Below are positions 51,701 through 60,490 of a DNA stretch of 64,000 nucleotides, piece by piece. The notes under the pieces are model-generated. The model was not told the origin of the DNA, did no database searches, and saw only the letters and a list, made by a program, of their open reading frames with translations. The number at the start of each line of letters is the position of its first letter. Position 1 is the first letter of the stretch. Made by a program: the position numbers and the translations under genes. The stretch comes from an uncultured Lachnospiraceae bacterium (GTDB lineage: Bacteria; Bacillota; Clostridia; Lachnospirales; Lachnospiraceae): contig CANOKL010000001.1 of the NCBI GenBank assembly GCA_947566645.1, positions 1 through 64,000 of the forward strand, read 5' to 3'.

Positions 51701-54700
51701 TGCCATACAGAATGAGTCATGTCAGAAGGCTGTGCTGACGAAAGCCAACCCACAGATTGTGTATGCCTTCACACCTGAGAAGGATGGAACATATCATTTC
51801 TTCAGCGATGGCAGTTCTGATTCATATGGAGAACTTTATGACGGAAACTTTAAACAGCTGGATGACGATGATGGCTCGGGAGAAGACGTTAATTTTCGGA
51901 TTACCAGTAATTTAACCGCCGGGGCTACTTACTACTATGTGGTATCCATGTTGGGCTTCGGAGATGAAGGAACTTTCAACTGCTATCTCAGCTCCACAGT
52001 ATCCTCCTTGAAGGAGGCGGCGATTAAGGAATATAAAATCACCAAACCGGCAAAGGATACATGGTATGACTTTGAATCAGACAATATCTGGCTGGATATG
52101 GACGAAGAAAATCTGTACGGTACGGAGTATGAGCTGATTTATGAAAATGGATGGGTCAAGGCAGGAAAAATAACCGGTAATGAAGGACAGCTTATTGATG
52201 GGGTTGAGCTTTCTTTACGCTGGAAATATACAAAAGAAGAGGATGGGGAAATATTTGTAGACATCAGGGACGACAATGCTTTGATTTATACATGGGGAGA
52301 GAAGACCTTTACATTCCCTGTAACATTTCATGAGCCGTCTCCAGTAAAAGAACTGACACTTGTCAGCAACCCATGGAAAGACCTGACAATATACCAGTAT
52401 CTTGCACAGGATGACAGGGTGTCTGCATACGGACTGTCCGTCAAGGTACAGTATCTTGACGGAAGAGAAGAGGAAGTTGTTGAGTGGAAGGATGAGGATG
52501 ATTACTTTTACTCCAAGGAGTTAAATGGATACTGGATGAACCTTATGTGGGATGAAGAGCTTGCTGTGGGTTCACAGAATGCAGTCCGTGTTGCCTACAT
52601 GGGCAAGACACTGGAGATTCCGGTAACATTAGCGGAGAATCCGGTAACATCAATTGAACTTATATCCGCTCCGCAAAAGACAGAATATTATCCATTTGAA
52701 CTGTGGAATGATGAATTCGATTTCTACGGGGCAAAGCTGCGCATCCATTATACAGATCAGACAACAAAGGATGTGGAATGGAATGTGCACGATTCCTATA
52801 TGGTCATTGATGATCAATACAATGAGAAAACGTCCCTCCAGATAACTTATTCTGATGATGGGGGCAGAAGGGTTTCCATTTCATATCTGGGCGGGAGATC
52901 CGACGAGATCACAGTCAGGCAGAAGGCATTTACAAAGACAGACTCCCAGCCGGCATCAACCGGTATGGAATACGATGTTGCACTGGGAGGAGAAAAGCCG
53001 CAGTATGCAATTATTTCCTTCACACCTTCAGAGACGGGAGGCTATGGATTCAGCTGCCAGAATGAAAACATGGAAACACAGGTCTCCCTTTTCAGTGAAT
53101 CAGGGGAAAGTATGGGATATGGTTACGGAAAACTGGACCGTATTTTAATAAAGGACAGAACCTATTATTTTGTGATTATTTATCGTTCATCAGGAGAACA
53201 GAACTTTAAATATCTCATCATGAAGAACCCGGAAGGAGAGAGAGAAGAGATCGGGGAATTATATATTAATGTTAATTCTCCAACTGTTGGTATGGCACTG
53301 CCAGACTGTACAAACAGCTCCAGTGATGAGTATGGCGTGTATCATTACGCATGGTATCAGTCTGGGACAGAATGTCAGAAAGGGGATACGGCAGAATATG
53401 CTTCGGCCTACAGGCTGATGCTCCGTCTGGGGGCCAATACGGGATGGAAATTCACCAGTAACACAACTGTCTATGTAAATGGAGACAAAGTAACCGCAAA
53501 GTCCATAGACATGAATGGTATCCTGACACTGTATTACACATTCCCGCATACTCCGTGTAAAGTCACCGTCCCGGCCATAGAAGGCTATGACACAGACGAA
53601 ACACAGAACCCGGTACAAGGGCAGATAGCATACGGCGGGGAATACTGTTTCAGCTATATGAAAAAGGCAGACAATCACAGCAGGGATGAGCTTATAGTCA
53701 AGGCAAATGGCAATGTGCTGACACCGGACGATCAGGGAATCTACACCATAAAAAATGTTAGGGAGAATATAACCGTATCTGTTAAATCAGGTGCCGTAGA
53801 GACTACACAAGGAGATTCCAGGCTGACACTCCACAACCAGAGCCCGAAGGTCTTTGATACGATTATTGGAAAGCAGAACCAGAAGCTTGCAGATAATAAG
53901 GACGGCGAGACCACACTCCCGGTACTTGACAGCTATGCAGACGGAAGCGACCAGTTTTTCTTCGGATGGTATCAGGACAAGGACAGCAGCAACAATGGAA
54001 AAGGAACACGTCTTACCTCAAAGACAGTTCTGGAGCAGCCGGAATACGACCTGTATTCAAAATACGGAACAGGAATCTTTTCCGCCATCTTGAATACAAA
54101 GCAGGTCAATTATAAGCTCCTCTCAATTGATGAGGATAACCGCACAAAGGTCCAGGTTGGAGACGGAAGCAGCCGCACAGCCAAAGCGGCAAAAGCATCC
54201 CTGTTCAGCAGAATGGCCCGGGCACTTACTAATCAGAATACACTGGAGATTCCGGCATCCCTTGATCTGAATCAGCATGAAGAATTAGGCGGGCTTGGAG
54301 TTAACTTCGGAGAAAGTGAGGTCGTGGCGATTGCTCCGAATGCATTTGCCGGAAGTGAGGACATCACCGAAGTTGTCCTGCCGCATACGATTCAGAGTAT
54401 CGGTGAAAATGCATTTGAGAACTGTACAGGTCTTACGAATGTAACAATACCAGAAGGCGTATCTGAGATCGGAAGCAATGCCTTTAAGGACTGTGGAAGC
54501 CTCGAGGAGATTACAGTACCATCTACCGTAAAGACGATTCAGGAAGGAACCTTCCAGAACTGCGGTAAACTAAACAGCGTGAAGCTGGCGGAAGGAGTAT
54601 CTGCAATAAGCAGCAGCGCCTTCGATGGCTGTGAAAGTCTGAAGACAGTTACGATTCCGGACAGCATAGAGACAATCGAAGCAGGAGCATTTTCAAAAGC

Positions 54701-55868
54701 AGACGTTACAATCTTCTGCAGCGAGAACATGAAGGACTCCGGAAAGCTGGACACTCTGAAGGAATCTCTTGGAAATGAGCTGAAGATTGTTACAGTTGAA
54801 TTGAAATTAAACTATGACAGTGACAGGAAAACCTTCTGCTATGGAGACAAAGAACAGACATTTGAGGCAGTAATCAGCATCGACGGAGCAGACAGCCCGG
54901 ACAGAGAAGTGACCTGGAGTTACCCGGAAACCACGGCATATGACTTTGTTAAGAGTAATAACGGCAGGAGCCTGACAGTCGCACCGAAGCGTGCGACAGA
55001 AGAGGATGAGACCGTAAAAATCACTGTGGAGGACAAAGAAACCAAAAAACAAAAATCCATTATTTTAAACACCAGGCCGAGAGATTTAAGCACAGATGCT
55101 CCCACCTTCAGCATCAAACCTATCGGGACACAGACCTGGACAGGAAAGGAAATCCGCCCGGCCGTACAGGTCGTAAGCGGAAATACGACACTTGGCAGCG
55201 GAGATTATGAAGTCTCTTATAAGAACAATATCAATCCAGGTAAAGGAACCGTGATTGTCACAGGAAAAGGAAACTATTGCGGAGAACTGACAGCAGAATT
55301 TGTAATTGAGAAAAAGACCACTTCAGTTCAGAAGCAGGATCCAGGACTTGCAGTCCAGAAAATACTTTACCAGATTCCATATAAGAGCAAGCCATTTTCA
55401 TTAAAAGCAAAATCAAAATGCCCGATTACTTACACAACAAGCAACAGTAAGGTTGCAACCGTCTCACCCAGCGGAGTCGTAACAGTAAAGAAATGCGGAG
55501 CAGCAGTAATCACACTCAAAACCGGAAACGCGAACTACATAAGCGTAACCAAAACCGTGACCATCAAGGTAGTTCCAAAGAAAGCAGCAATCAGCAAGGC
55601 AAGAAGCAAAAAAGCAAAACAGATTACAGTATCATGGAAAAAGAGCAGCAAAGCAGCAGGATATGTAATCGAATGCTCCACAAGAAAAGACTTCAAAAAG
55701 GGCGTTAGAAAAGTAACGGTTAAGAAGAATAAGACCAAGAGCGTAACAATCAAAAATCTCAAAAAAGGCAAGAAATATTATGTACGCATGCGGGCTTATA
55801 CAAAGATTGGCAAGGGAAAGGCGTATGGAGACTATAGCAAGAAGCTGAAAGTTACCGTAAAGAAATAG
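48747..55868 (+). CDS. Giant secreted multidomain surface protein (Ig-like, PPC-like, LRR_5, Big_2, FN3)
   Basis: A 2373-residue protein from ATG 48747 (GAAGGAGGGAACT upstream), where a signal peptide begins: MRKRILALFLAVSTFMLQAA. Residues about 30-120 are a Glu/Asp/Gln-rich acidic stretch. Then come about nine degenerate Ig-like modules with the pattern K-x-x-Y-Y...L-x-G-L-x-L-x-V-x-Y-x-D-G. Three PPC-like modules lie near 148, 1003 and 1421 (YAFTPEKDGTYHF type). A BspA-type LRR_5 block spans about 1865-1985 (IGENAFENCTGLTNVTIPEG). A Big_2 module lies near 2210-2280, and an FN3 domain fills the last 90 residues with a very basic tail. No LPXTG is present, so anchoring may be by charge. Probably an adhesin or glycan-binding protein. 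Confidence 0.85.
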   Translation: MRKRILALFLAVSTFMLQAAGTGQIVQAAEISADAVQQEEAQPDEIQPEEDKNADAEATEEVENASEKESEDKEPGPQDQAEMQDQMENESGSDQTDAAMEDDRENSDVEKGTKGKAASSSSLQRTAVDKYMMLTVGQTLEQVTGDMTEYAFQPEASGWYHLKAVSENGQDLSLSLDRIIYYTVDESGNRVEHIANNWHYMGQRTECDQVMWLNKDEIYIFNYGASDNYATDEYSFSLSMKEAKIARLEVAENPTETSYSSLNYEGMKVKIIYEDGDSTISNVSPYGNLDAFDWYNVAHQGGESVYNRLSLISVDGSKITDWSTVSDGAHTAKVCFQLTDSLSYEFDVPFIQGKNNIESIEVLDPVTEYTQDFGEDLGKYKEDFKIKIKYNDGTPEKTLPSQHWEVSAVLKCTEGEISQETQEIDTYLKNGGKPGDATVYVSYRGAEASYTIRINENPYERMEFEINREKYYTNCEYQFGDFSDEGDRVRDYGDIRKITLYRKDGKVETYDGYYNLPEYDQRNGRVGFVKNDEVGTTWVDEYLRDGTAPGPAEVGVTYCGLTATCSVTIEENPYDHIVIAKAPDRLKYIVNSHDSLSLSGLIIHAYKEKEQTADNYDVYDLNDFNLGDMEHESSEQAVIMNRLFRTHIGGHDSIHYLETGDHKITVSLMGHQAVFQIEVVKKLVNGLTIEQAPEKVEYYAETVSQWEGMEYSGMILSVEDLQGVSKKYRMGYSGDDQYSDWAEIGEFVSYDTSEVQWNVPGTYDVKVSCLGAADSFQITLLDNPVKSIGVEGALKKTLYYQYETYQDQIDLTGLTLEVQFTDGTSKKIELNDSYNTVPYKNDFFSVKKYWKKTFNGEVVPGENTVSLSVAGKKTDAATVTVKENPVASIKITGEPEKKQYFGRDDYADLYGMKLLITYVNGTEEEVSVTEHTDKVEVKNECGGNITAYVSRDNENGTYTKTLHVNYRNEQCTMDVTADISHITSTAIQNESCQKAVLTKANPQIVYAFTPEKDGTYHFFSDGSSDSYGELYDGNFKQLDDDDGSGEDVNFRITSNLTAGATYYYVVSMLGFGDEGTFNCYLSSTVSSLKEAAIKEYKITKPAKDTWYDFESDNIWLDMDEENLYGTEYELIYENGWVKAGKITGNEGQLIDGVELSLRWKYTKEEDGEIFVDIRDDNALIYTWGEKTFTFPVTFHEPSPVKELTLVSNPWKDLTIYQYLAQDDRVSAYGLSVKVQYLDGREEEVVEWKDEDDYFYSKELNGYWMNLMWDEELAVGSQNAVRVAYMGKTLEIPVTLAENPVTSIELISAPQKTEYYPFELWNDEFDFYGAKLRIHYTDQTTKDVEWNVHDSYMVIDDQYNEKTSLQITYSDDGGRRVSISYLGGRSDEITVRQKAFTKTDSQPASTGMEYDVALGGEKPQYAIISFTPSETGGYGFSCQNENMETQVSLFSESGESMGYGYGKLDRILIKDRTYYFVIIYRSSGEQNFKYLIMKNPEGEREEIGELYINVNSPTVGMALPDCTNSSSDEYGVYHYAWYQSGTECQKGDTAEYASAYRLMLRLGANTGWKFTSNTTVYVNGDKVTAKSIDMNGILTLYYTFPHTPCKVTVPAIEGYDTDETQNPVQGQIAYGGEYCFSYMKKADNHSRDELIVKANGNVLTPDDQGIYTIKNVRENITVSVKSGAVETTQGDSRLTLHNQSPKVFDTIIGKQNQKLADNKDGETTLPVLDSYADGSDQFFFGWYQDKDSSNNGKGTRLTSKTVLEQPEYDLYSKYGTGIFSAILNTKQVNYKLLSIDEDNRTKVQVGDGSSRTAKAAKASLFSRMARALTNQNTLEIPASLDLNQHEELGGLGVNFGESEVVAIAPNAFAGSEDITEVVLPHTIQSIGENAFENCTGLTNVTIPEGVSEIGSNAFKDCGSLEEITVPSTVKTIQEGTFQNCGKLNSVKLAEGVSAISSSAFDGCESLKTVTIPDSIETIEAGAFSKADVTIFCSENMKDSGKLDTLKESLGNELKIVTVELKLNYDSDRKTFCYGDKEQTFEAVISIDGADSPDREVTWSYPETTAYDFVKSNNGRSLTVAPKRATEEDETVKITVEDKETKKQKSIILNTRPRDLSTDAPTFSIKPIGTQTWTGKEIRPAVQVVSGNTTLGSGDYEVSYKNNINPGKGTVIVTGKGNYCGELTAEFVIEKKTTSVQKQDPGLAVQKILYQIPYKSKPFSLKAKSKCPITYTTSNSKVATVSPSGVVTVKKCGAAVITLKTGNANYISVTKTVTIKVVPKKAAISKARSKKAKQITVSWKKSSKAAGYVIECSTRKDFKKGVRKVTVKKNKTKSVTIKNLKKGKKYYVRMRAYTKIGKGKAYGDYSKKLKVTVKK

Positions 55869-55871
55869 CAA

Positions 55872-55909
55872 TTGGGGACGGGGTATTTTTAAAAATACCC
55901 CGTCCCCAA
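55872..55909. repeat. Dispersed palindrome, copy 8
   Basis: A perfect 38-bp palindrome with arms TTGGGGACGGGGTATTTTT and complement. It fits between the giant gene stop (55868) and the AAAGGAGG ribosome binding site of recD2, with which its last bases merge. Confidence 0.97.
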
Positions 55910-55919
55910 AGGAGGTATT

Positions 55920-58166
55920 ATGAAGATTCGTTGTGTGGTTGAGCGGATTACATATCAGAATACGGAAAACGGATATTCTGTCCTCAAAGTGCGTATCAAG
56001 AATTATACAGAGCTTGTTCCTTTAATCGGCAATCTGTTTGATGTGAATGTAGGTTCTGTTTTATTGGTGGAAGGGAACTGGAAGGTAGATGCGAAGTATG
56101 GCCGGGAATTTATAGCGGATTCCTGGGAGGAGACGATGCCTGCGACGGTCTATGGCATAGAAAAGTATCTTGGCTCCGGTCTGATTAAGGGCGTGGGTCC
56201 GAAGTTTGCGAAGCGTATTGTGCAGAAGTTCGGCACGGACACCCTGGAGGTTATTGAGGCAGATATCAGCCGCCTCCTGGAGGTGGAGGGTATTGGGAAA
56301 AAGCGGGTGGATCAGATTGCGGAGAGCTGGGAGCGGCAGAAGGAGATTAAGAATGTTATGCTGTTTCTGCAGGATCATGGCGTGAATACTTCTTATGCGG
56401 CAAGGATATTTAAAGAGTATGGAAATGAGAGCATAAAGATCGTGAAGGAGAACCCGTTCCGCCTGGCGGATGATATCTGGGGCATCGGGTTTCGCACTGC
56501 GGATCAGATTGCACAGAAGATGGGGATATCAAAGGAGGCATTTATCCGGCTTAGGAGCGGGATTATGTACGCACTTGGCAGTCTTGCGGAGGAAGGGCAT
56601 GTTTATGGAGAAAAGGAGCAGCTTGTGAGCCATGCGGCAGAGCTTCTGGAGGCGGAGGAGACTACAGTGATTATGACCCTGGATCAGATGATTAAGGACC
56701 GTGATCTCATCCGGGATATGAAGATGGGCTGTGAGGAAGAGACGGGGGAGGAGGTACAGACGGAAGCCATCTATCTGCCGCCCTTTTTCTATGCAGAGAT
56801 CGGGACGGCGGGGAAGCTTCGGAAGCTGTTGTCTGCCCCTGCTTCTGACCGGCTGTTCCGGCGCCTGATGGAGGCAAGGCTTCAGACAGGAAATGAGAAT
56901 TTATCTGTAGACGTATCCAGGATTGAGCAGATGGTACATATGAAATACGATGAGGTGCAGGTGGACGCCATCCGCAGGGCAGCGGTTTCCAAGATCATGA
57001 TCCTGACCGGGGGACCAGGGACGGGGAAAACAACCACAACCCAGGGAATCATTGCCGCTTTTCGTGCCAGCGGGCTTAAGATCCTGCTGGCAGCACCTAC
57101 AGGCCGCGCTGCCCAGAGAATGACCGAGGCGACAGGACTTCCGGCAAAGACCATTCACCGGCTGTTAGAATTCAAGCCGCCAAATGGCTATCAGAAAAAT
57201 GATGAGAACCCCCTGGAGGGTGATGTGCTGGTGGTGGACGAGTGTTCCATGATTGATATTATTCTGATGAATGCCTTGCTTAAGGCTGTCCCTGAGGGAA
57301 TGCGCCTGATTCTGGTAGGAGATATCGACCAGCTTCCGGCCGTAGGAGCCGGAAATGTACTGCGGGATATGATTGATTCCGGCCGCTTTCCGGTTATCCG
57401 GCTGACACGTATTTTCCGCCAGGCGCAGGCCAGCAGGATTGTTACAAATGCACACCGGATTAACGAGGGAAAGCTTCCAGACATATCAGGCGGAAGAGAT
57501 ACAGATTTTTTCTTTATAGAGAAGGAAGAGCAGGAGGAGGCGCTCCGGGAGATTGTCAGCCTGGTGAAGCGGAAGCTGCCCCGGTATTACAGGACCCCGT
57601 CCTCACAGATTCAGGTACTGACACCCATGCAGAGAGGGGTGGTGGGAGCCGCGAATCTGAACCTGGCGCTGCAGGAGGCGCTGAATCCGTCAGGAGAAGG
57701 ACTTCGCCGCAGTGGATCCGTTTTCCGGCCAGGGGATAAAGTAATGCAGATTAAGAATAACTATGATAAAGAAATTTTCAACGGCGACATCGGAGTGATT
57801 GAAACCGTAGATCTGGAGGGGAGAACCCTTGCGGTCCAGTTCGATGGGCGCTCCGTGGAGTATGAGGTGACGGATCTGGATGAGCTGGTGCATGCGTATG
57901 CGACCACGATCCATAAGGCCCAGGGAAGCGAATACCCGATTGTAGTGATGCCGCTATTGATGAACCATTATGTAATGCTGCAGCGGAATCTGCTCTATAC
58001 AGGCATTACCCGGGCGAAGAAGATACTGGTTATCGTGGGAACCCGGAAGGCACTTGCCTATGCAGTGAAAAACCTTACCGTTACGAAGAGAAATACCATG
58101 CTTAGGGAAAGGCTTGGCAGTAAAGGCACGCAGCAGTTACAGTCTAGGACAGACTCGCGTAATTAA
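55920..58166 (+). CDS. recD2: RecD2-type ATP-dependent DNA helicase
   Basis: A 748-residue SF1B 5'-3' helicase of the RecD2/TraA type used in DNA repair outside a RecBCD complex. An N-terminal OB-like region is followed by HhH-type repeats (IEKYLGSGLIKGVGPKFAKR and RLLEVEGIGKKRVDQI). Helicase motif I is TGGPGTGKTTT, Ia LLAAPTGRAAQRM, II VLVVDECSMID, III LVGDIDQLPAVGAG, IV LTRIFRQAQ, V/VI HKAQGSEYPIVVMPL and YTGITRAKKILVIVG. Length is standard. AAAGGAGGTATT precedes the ATG, immediately after palindrome copy 8. Confidence 0.96.
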   Translation: MKIRCVVERITYQNTENGYSVLKVRIKNYTELVPLIGNLFDVNVGSVLLVEGNWKVDAKYGREFIADSWEETMPATVYGIEKYLGSGLIKGVGPKFAKRIVQKFGTDTLEVIEADISRLLEVEGIGKKRVDQIAESWERQKEIKNVMLFLQDHGVNTSYAARIFKEYGNESIKIVKENPFRLADDIWGIGFRTADQIAQKMGISKEAFIRLRSGIMYALGSLAEEGHVYGEKEQLVSHAAELLEAEETTVIMTLDQMIKDRDLIRDMKMGCEEETGEEVQTEAIYLPPFFYAEIGTAGKLRKLLSAPASDRLFRRLMEARLQTGNENLSVDVSRIEQMVHMKYDEVQVDAIRRAAVSKIMILTGGPGTGKTTTTQGIIAAFRASGLKILLAAPTGRAAQRMTEATGLPAKTIHRLLEFKPPNGYQKNDENPLEGDVLVVDECSMIDIILMNALLKAVPEGMRLILVGDIDQLPAVGAGNVLRDMIDSGRFPVIRLTRIFRQAQASRIVTNAHRINEGKLPDISGGRDTDFFFIEKEEQEEALREIVSLVKRKLPRYYRTPSSQIQVLTPMQRGVVGAANLNLALQEALNPSGEGLRRSGSVFRPGDKVMQIKNNYDKEIFNGDIGVIETVDLEGRTLAVQFDGRSVEYEVTDLDELVHAYATTIHKAQGSEYPIVVMPLLMNHYVMLQRNLLYTGITRAKKILVIVGTRKALAYAVKNLTVTKRNTMLRERLGSKGTQQLQSRTDSRN

Positions 58167-58271
58167 CAGTGAATTCTGCACTCGCTATCTGCACATTATT
58201 CACTGTTAATTATGCAAGGCTGTACTTGGCGAATCATAAAAATACGAGCAGCCGTATATTACACAGGCTGC
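58161..58271 (+). terminator. Two hairpins after recD2
   Basis: AATTAACAGTGAAT (58161-58174, overlapping the recD2 stop) pairs with ATTCACTGTTAATT (58198-58211). A second stem GCAGCC/GGCTGC lies at 58248-58253 and 58266-58271. They probably end or stabilise the recD2 transcript. The rest of the 296-base gap before greA shows no gene that I can support. Confidence 0.5.
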
Positions 58272-58462
58272 CCGCAAGAAAGTAATAAACCAGAATCCGT
58301 GCCAACTGACGGCCTCCGATATGTGAGGGGTGGAAGCCGCCGTGAGGGGGTATAAATGGGGATTTATTTTCGCCTTTGTTGACATCAGATCCATATTTAT
58401 AATATGATATATTATGGAAAAAATCAATAGGGTTTATATATTTATTTAGGAGATGAAAGAAT

Positions 58463-58966
58463 ATGGGAGAGCAGTTAACCAGAAGCGATGTAAAAAAGAT
58501 AAAGGAAGAGATTGAATACCGGAAGCTGGTGGTGCGCAAAAAGGAACTGGAGGCCGTTAAGGAGGCGAGAGCCCAGGGTGACTTGAGTGAAAATTTTGAG
58601 TACAAAGCAGCAAAGCAGGACAAGAACCGGAACGAAAGCCGCATCCGTTATTTGGAGAGGATGCTGAAAAATGCCAGGATCGTATCAGATGAATCCCGGG
58701 AGGACGAAGTAGGAATTAATAATACGGTGACCGTATATTTTGAGGAGGACGACGAGATAGAAAGCTACCGCCTCGTAACCAGTGTGCGGGGAAATTCCAT
58801 GCAGGGGCTGATCAGCATAGAATCACCTATGGGAAAGGCGCTCCTGGGACATAAGACCGGAGACAGGATCCTGGTCAGGACAGGCGGTGGTGAAGGGTAT
58901 TATGTAGTGATCCGTAAGATTGATAAGACAACGGACGATTCAGAAGATAAACTCAGGAAGTTTTAG
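58463..58966 (+). CDS. greA: Transcription elongation factor GreA family
   Basis: A 167-residue protein that rescues backtracked RNA polymerase by stimulating transcript cleavage. The N-terminal coiled coil carries ARAQGDLSENFEYKAAKQ, with the acidic tip residues Asp and Glu that bind the catalytic metal. The C-terminal FKBP-like domain has SPMGKALLGHKTGDRILVRT. A GGAGATGAAAG site precedes the ATG. It is somewhat shorter at the N-terminus and longer in the middle than typical GreA, but no key residue is missing. Confidence 0.93.
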   Translation: MGEQLTRSDVKKIKEEIEYRKLVVRKKELEAVKEARAQGDLSENFEYKAAKQDKNRNESRIRYLERMLKNARIVSDESREDEVGINNTVTVYFEEDDEIESYRLVTSVRGNSMQGLISIESPMGKALLGHKTGDRILVRTGGGEGYYVVIRKIDKTTDDSEDKLRKF

Positions 58967-58980
58967 CAGTTTAGCTGTAC

Positions 58981-59018
58981 GAGGACGGGGCATTTAGGGC
59001 GAAAAACGCCCCGTCTCC
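58981..59018. repeat. Dispersed palindrome, copy 9 (degenerate)
   Basis: Arms GAGGACGGGGC and GCCCCGTCTCC with a changed centre (ATTTAGGGCGAAAAAC). It lies between convergent greA and niaR and contributes the last codons and the TAA stop of niaR. Confidence 0.85.
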
Positions 59019-59518
59019 ACCAGAAATCCTTTTTCCATGAGCATCTGCTCGATCATATCCAGAGTTTTTTTACTATCTGCACTGATTGTGTGATAATGAT
59101 AGTTGGATGTAATATTTTTGAGCGGACTGGATTTCCCGTTGTGTATATCCTCAAGGAATTCTGAGACCATTCTTCGGGAGCTGATCCCAAGCCTGGCTTC
59201 TATATGGCCGTATACCCGGTGATTTACCATAACATTTTCTACGCATCCTCCCAGATCTACGATAGCATTCAATTCCTCCTCCAGCTGCGCGTCAGTATGG
59301 TGAACCTTGAAAATCCTTTCCTCTTTTACCGGTGTATTTAAAATATATCCTCTGTTTGTAGAAATGATGTCGTATCCGGCTGCCCTTATAAGTGCAATAT
59401 CCTGCACAATCACCTGGCGGCTCACATCATATGATGCCGCAAGAGATTTGCCTGACACAGGAATATGTGTCTTCTGTATTGTGCGTATAATTGCGTCTCT
59501 TCTTTCAGAACCTGTCAT
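58994..59518 (-). CDS. niaR: NAD biosynthesis repressor NiaR
   Basis: A 174-residue repressor from ATG 59518, preceded by GAAGGGAG. The HTH_11 domain (RRDAIIRTIQKTHIPVSGKS, then DVSRQVIVQDIALIRAAGYD) is followed by a 3H domain, named for its conserved histidines (FKVHHTDAQ, MVNHRVYGHIEARLG, SNYHYHTISA), which binds nicotinic acid. It is last in the nadA-nadB-nadC operon and should repress it when niacin is available. Its final residues (about E-T-G-R-F-S-P) and stop come from palindrome copy 9. Confidence 0.92.
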   Translation of the reverse strand: MTGSERRDAIIRTIQKTHIPVSGKSLAASYDVSRQVIVQDIALIRAAGYDIISTNRGYILNTPVKEERIFKVHHTDAQLEEELNAIVDLGGCVENVMVNHRVYGHIEARLGISSRRMVSEFLEDIHNGKSSPLKNITSNYHYHTISADSKKTLDMIEQMLMEKGFLVETGRFSP

Positions 59519-59579
59519 AAAAAACTCCCTTCTGACATTTTCAGGAACTGCCACATCATGATGTGCCAGTTCCCTGGTT

Positions 59580-60431
59580 TTACACTGCATGAAGATTTTT
59601 CAGGGATATATCCAGTATTGGCGCAGAATGCGTGAGCGCACCGCTGGAAATATAATCCACTCCGACAGATACCAGACGTTCAATATTTTCCTTTGTCACA
59701 TTTCCGGAACACTCTGTTTCTGCCCGGCCGTCAATGTAGGAAACTGCCGCCTTCATATCCTCTGGAGACATGTTATCCAGCATAATAATATCTGCTCCGG
59801 CTTCTACTGCTTCCTTCACCATGTCAAGATTTTCCACCTCTACCTCAATCTTGCGTACAAAAGGCGCGTATTCCTTTGCCATACGGACCGCTTTCCCGAC
59901 GCTGCCTGCCGCGCCGATATGATTATCCTTTAAGAGCACTCCATCTGACAGATTGTAACGGTGATTATACCCGCCGCCGATACGGACTGCATATTTTTCG
60001 AAGATCCGCATATTCGGAGTCGTTTTGCGGGTATCCAGAAGCTTTGTTTTCGTCCCTTCAAGCAGACTTGCGATACTGTGTGTATAGGTGGCGATCCCGC
60101 TCATGCGCTGCAGGTAATTAAGAGCAACCCTCTCCCCTGACAGCAATACGCGGATATCCCCGGTGACAACTCCCATTACCTGTCCGTTTTTTACCATGTC
60201 TCCGTCCTTACAGTAGAATTCTGTTTCAATCTGCCCGTCAAGAAGCTTAAAAACTCTTTCAAATACATCTAATCCTGCAATAATTCCGTCCTGCTTGCAC
60301 AAAAGTGTTACTTCACCCTTTACAGCCTCCTTCATTACAGCATTTGTCGTAACATCCTCACTGGAAATATCTTCTTTTAATGCTTCAAGAATCAGATGAT
60401 CTGCCTGAAGCGTCTGTGTAATCTTATTCAT
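59580..60431 (-). CDS. nadC: Nicotinate-nucleotide pyrophosphorylase (carboxylating)
   Basis: A 283-residue quinolinate phosphoribosyltransferase, which joins quinolinate and PRPP to make nicotinate mononucleotide. The opening LEALKEDISSEDVTTNAVM, RVALNYLQRMSGIATYTH, the substrate motif TRKTTPNMRIFEKYAV and DNHIGAAGSVGKAV are diagnostic, as are EVEVENLDM and IIMLDNMSPEDMK. GAGGTGGAAC precedes the ATG. Third gene of the nad operon. Confidence 0.96.
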   Translation of the reverse strand: MNKITQTLQADHLILEALKEDISSEDVTTNAVMKEAVKGEVTLLCKQDGIIAGLDVFERVFKLLDGQIETEFYCKDGDMVKNGQVMGVVTGDIRVLLSGERVALNYLQRMSGIATYTHSIASLLEGTKTKLLDTRKTTPNMRIFEKYAVRIGGGYNHRYNLSDGVLLKDNHIGAAGSVGKAVRMAKEYAPFVRKIEVEVENLDMVKEAVEAGADIIMLDNMSPEDMKAAVSYIDGRAETECSGNVTKENIERLVSVGVDYISSGALTHSAPILDISLKNLHAV

Positions 60432-60490
60432 GTTCCACCTCTTCTTTTTTTAATCGGATTGTAACGGTTCAGTACCTTTACAGCCATCTG

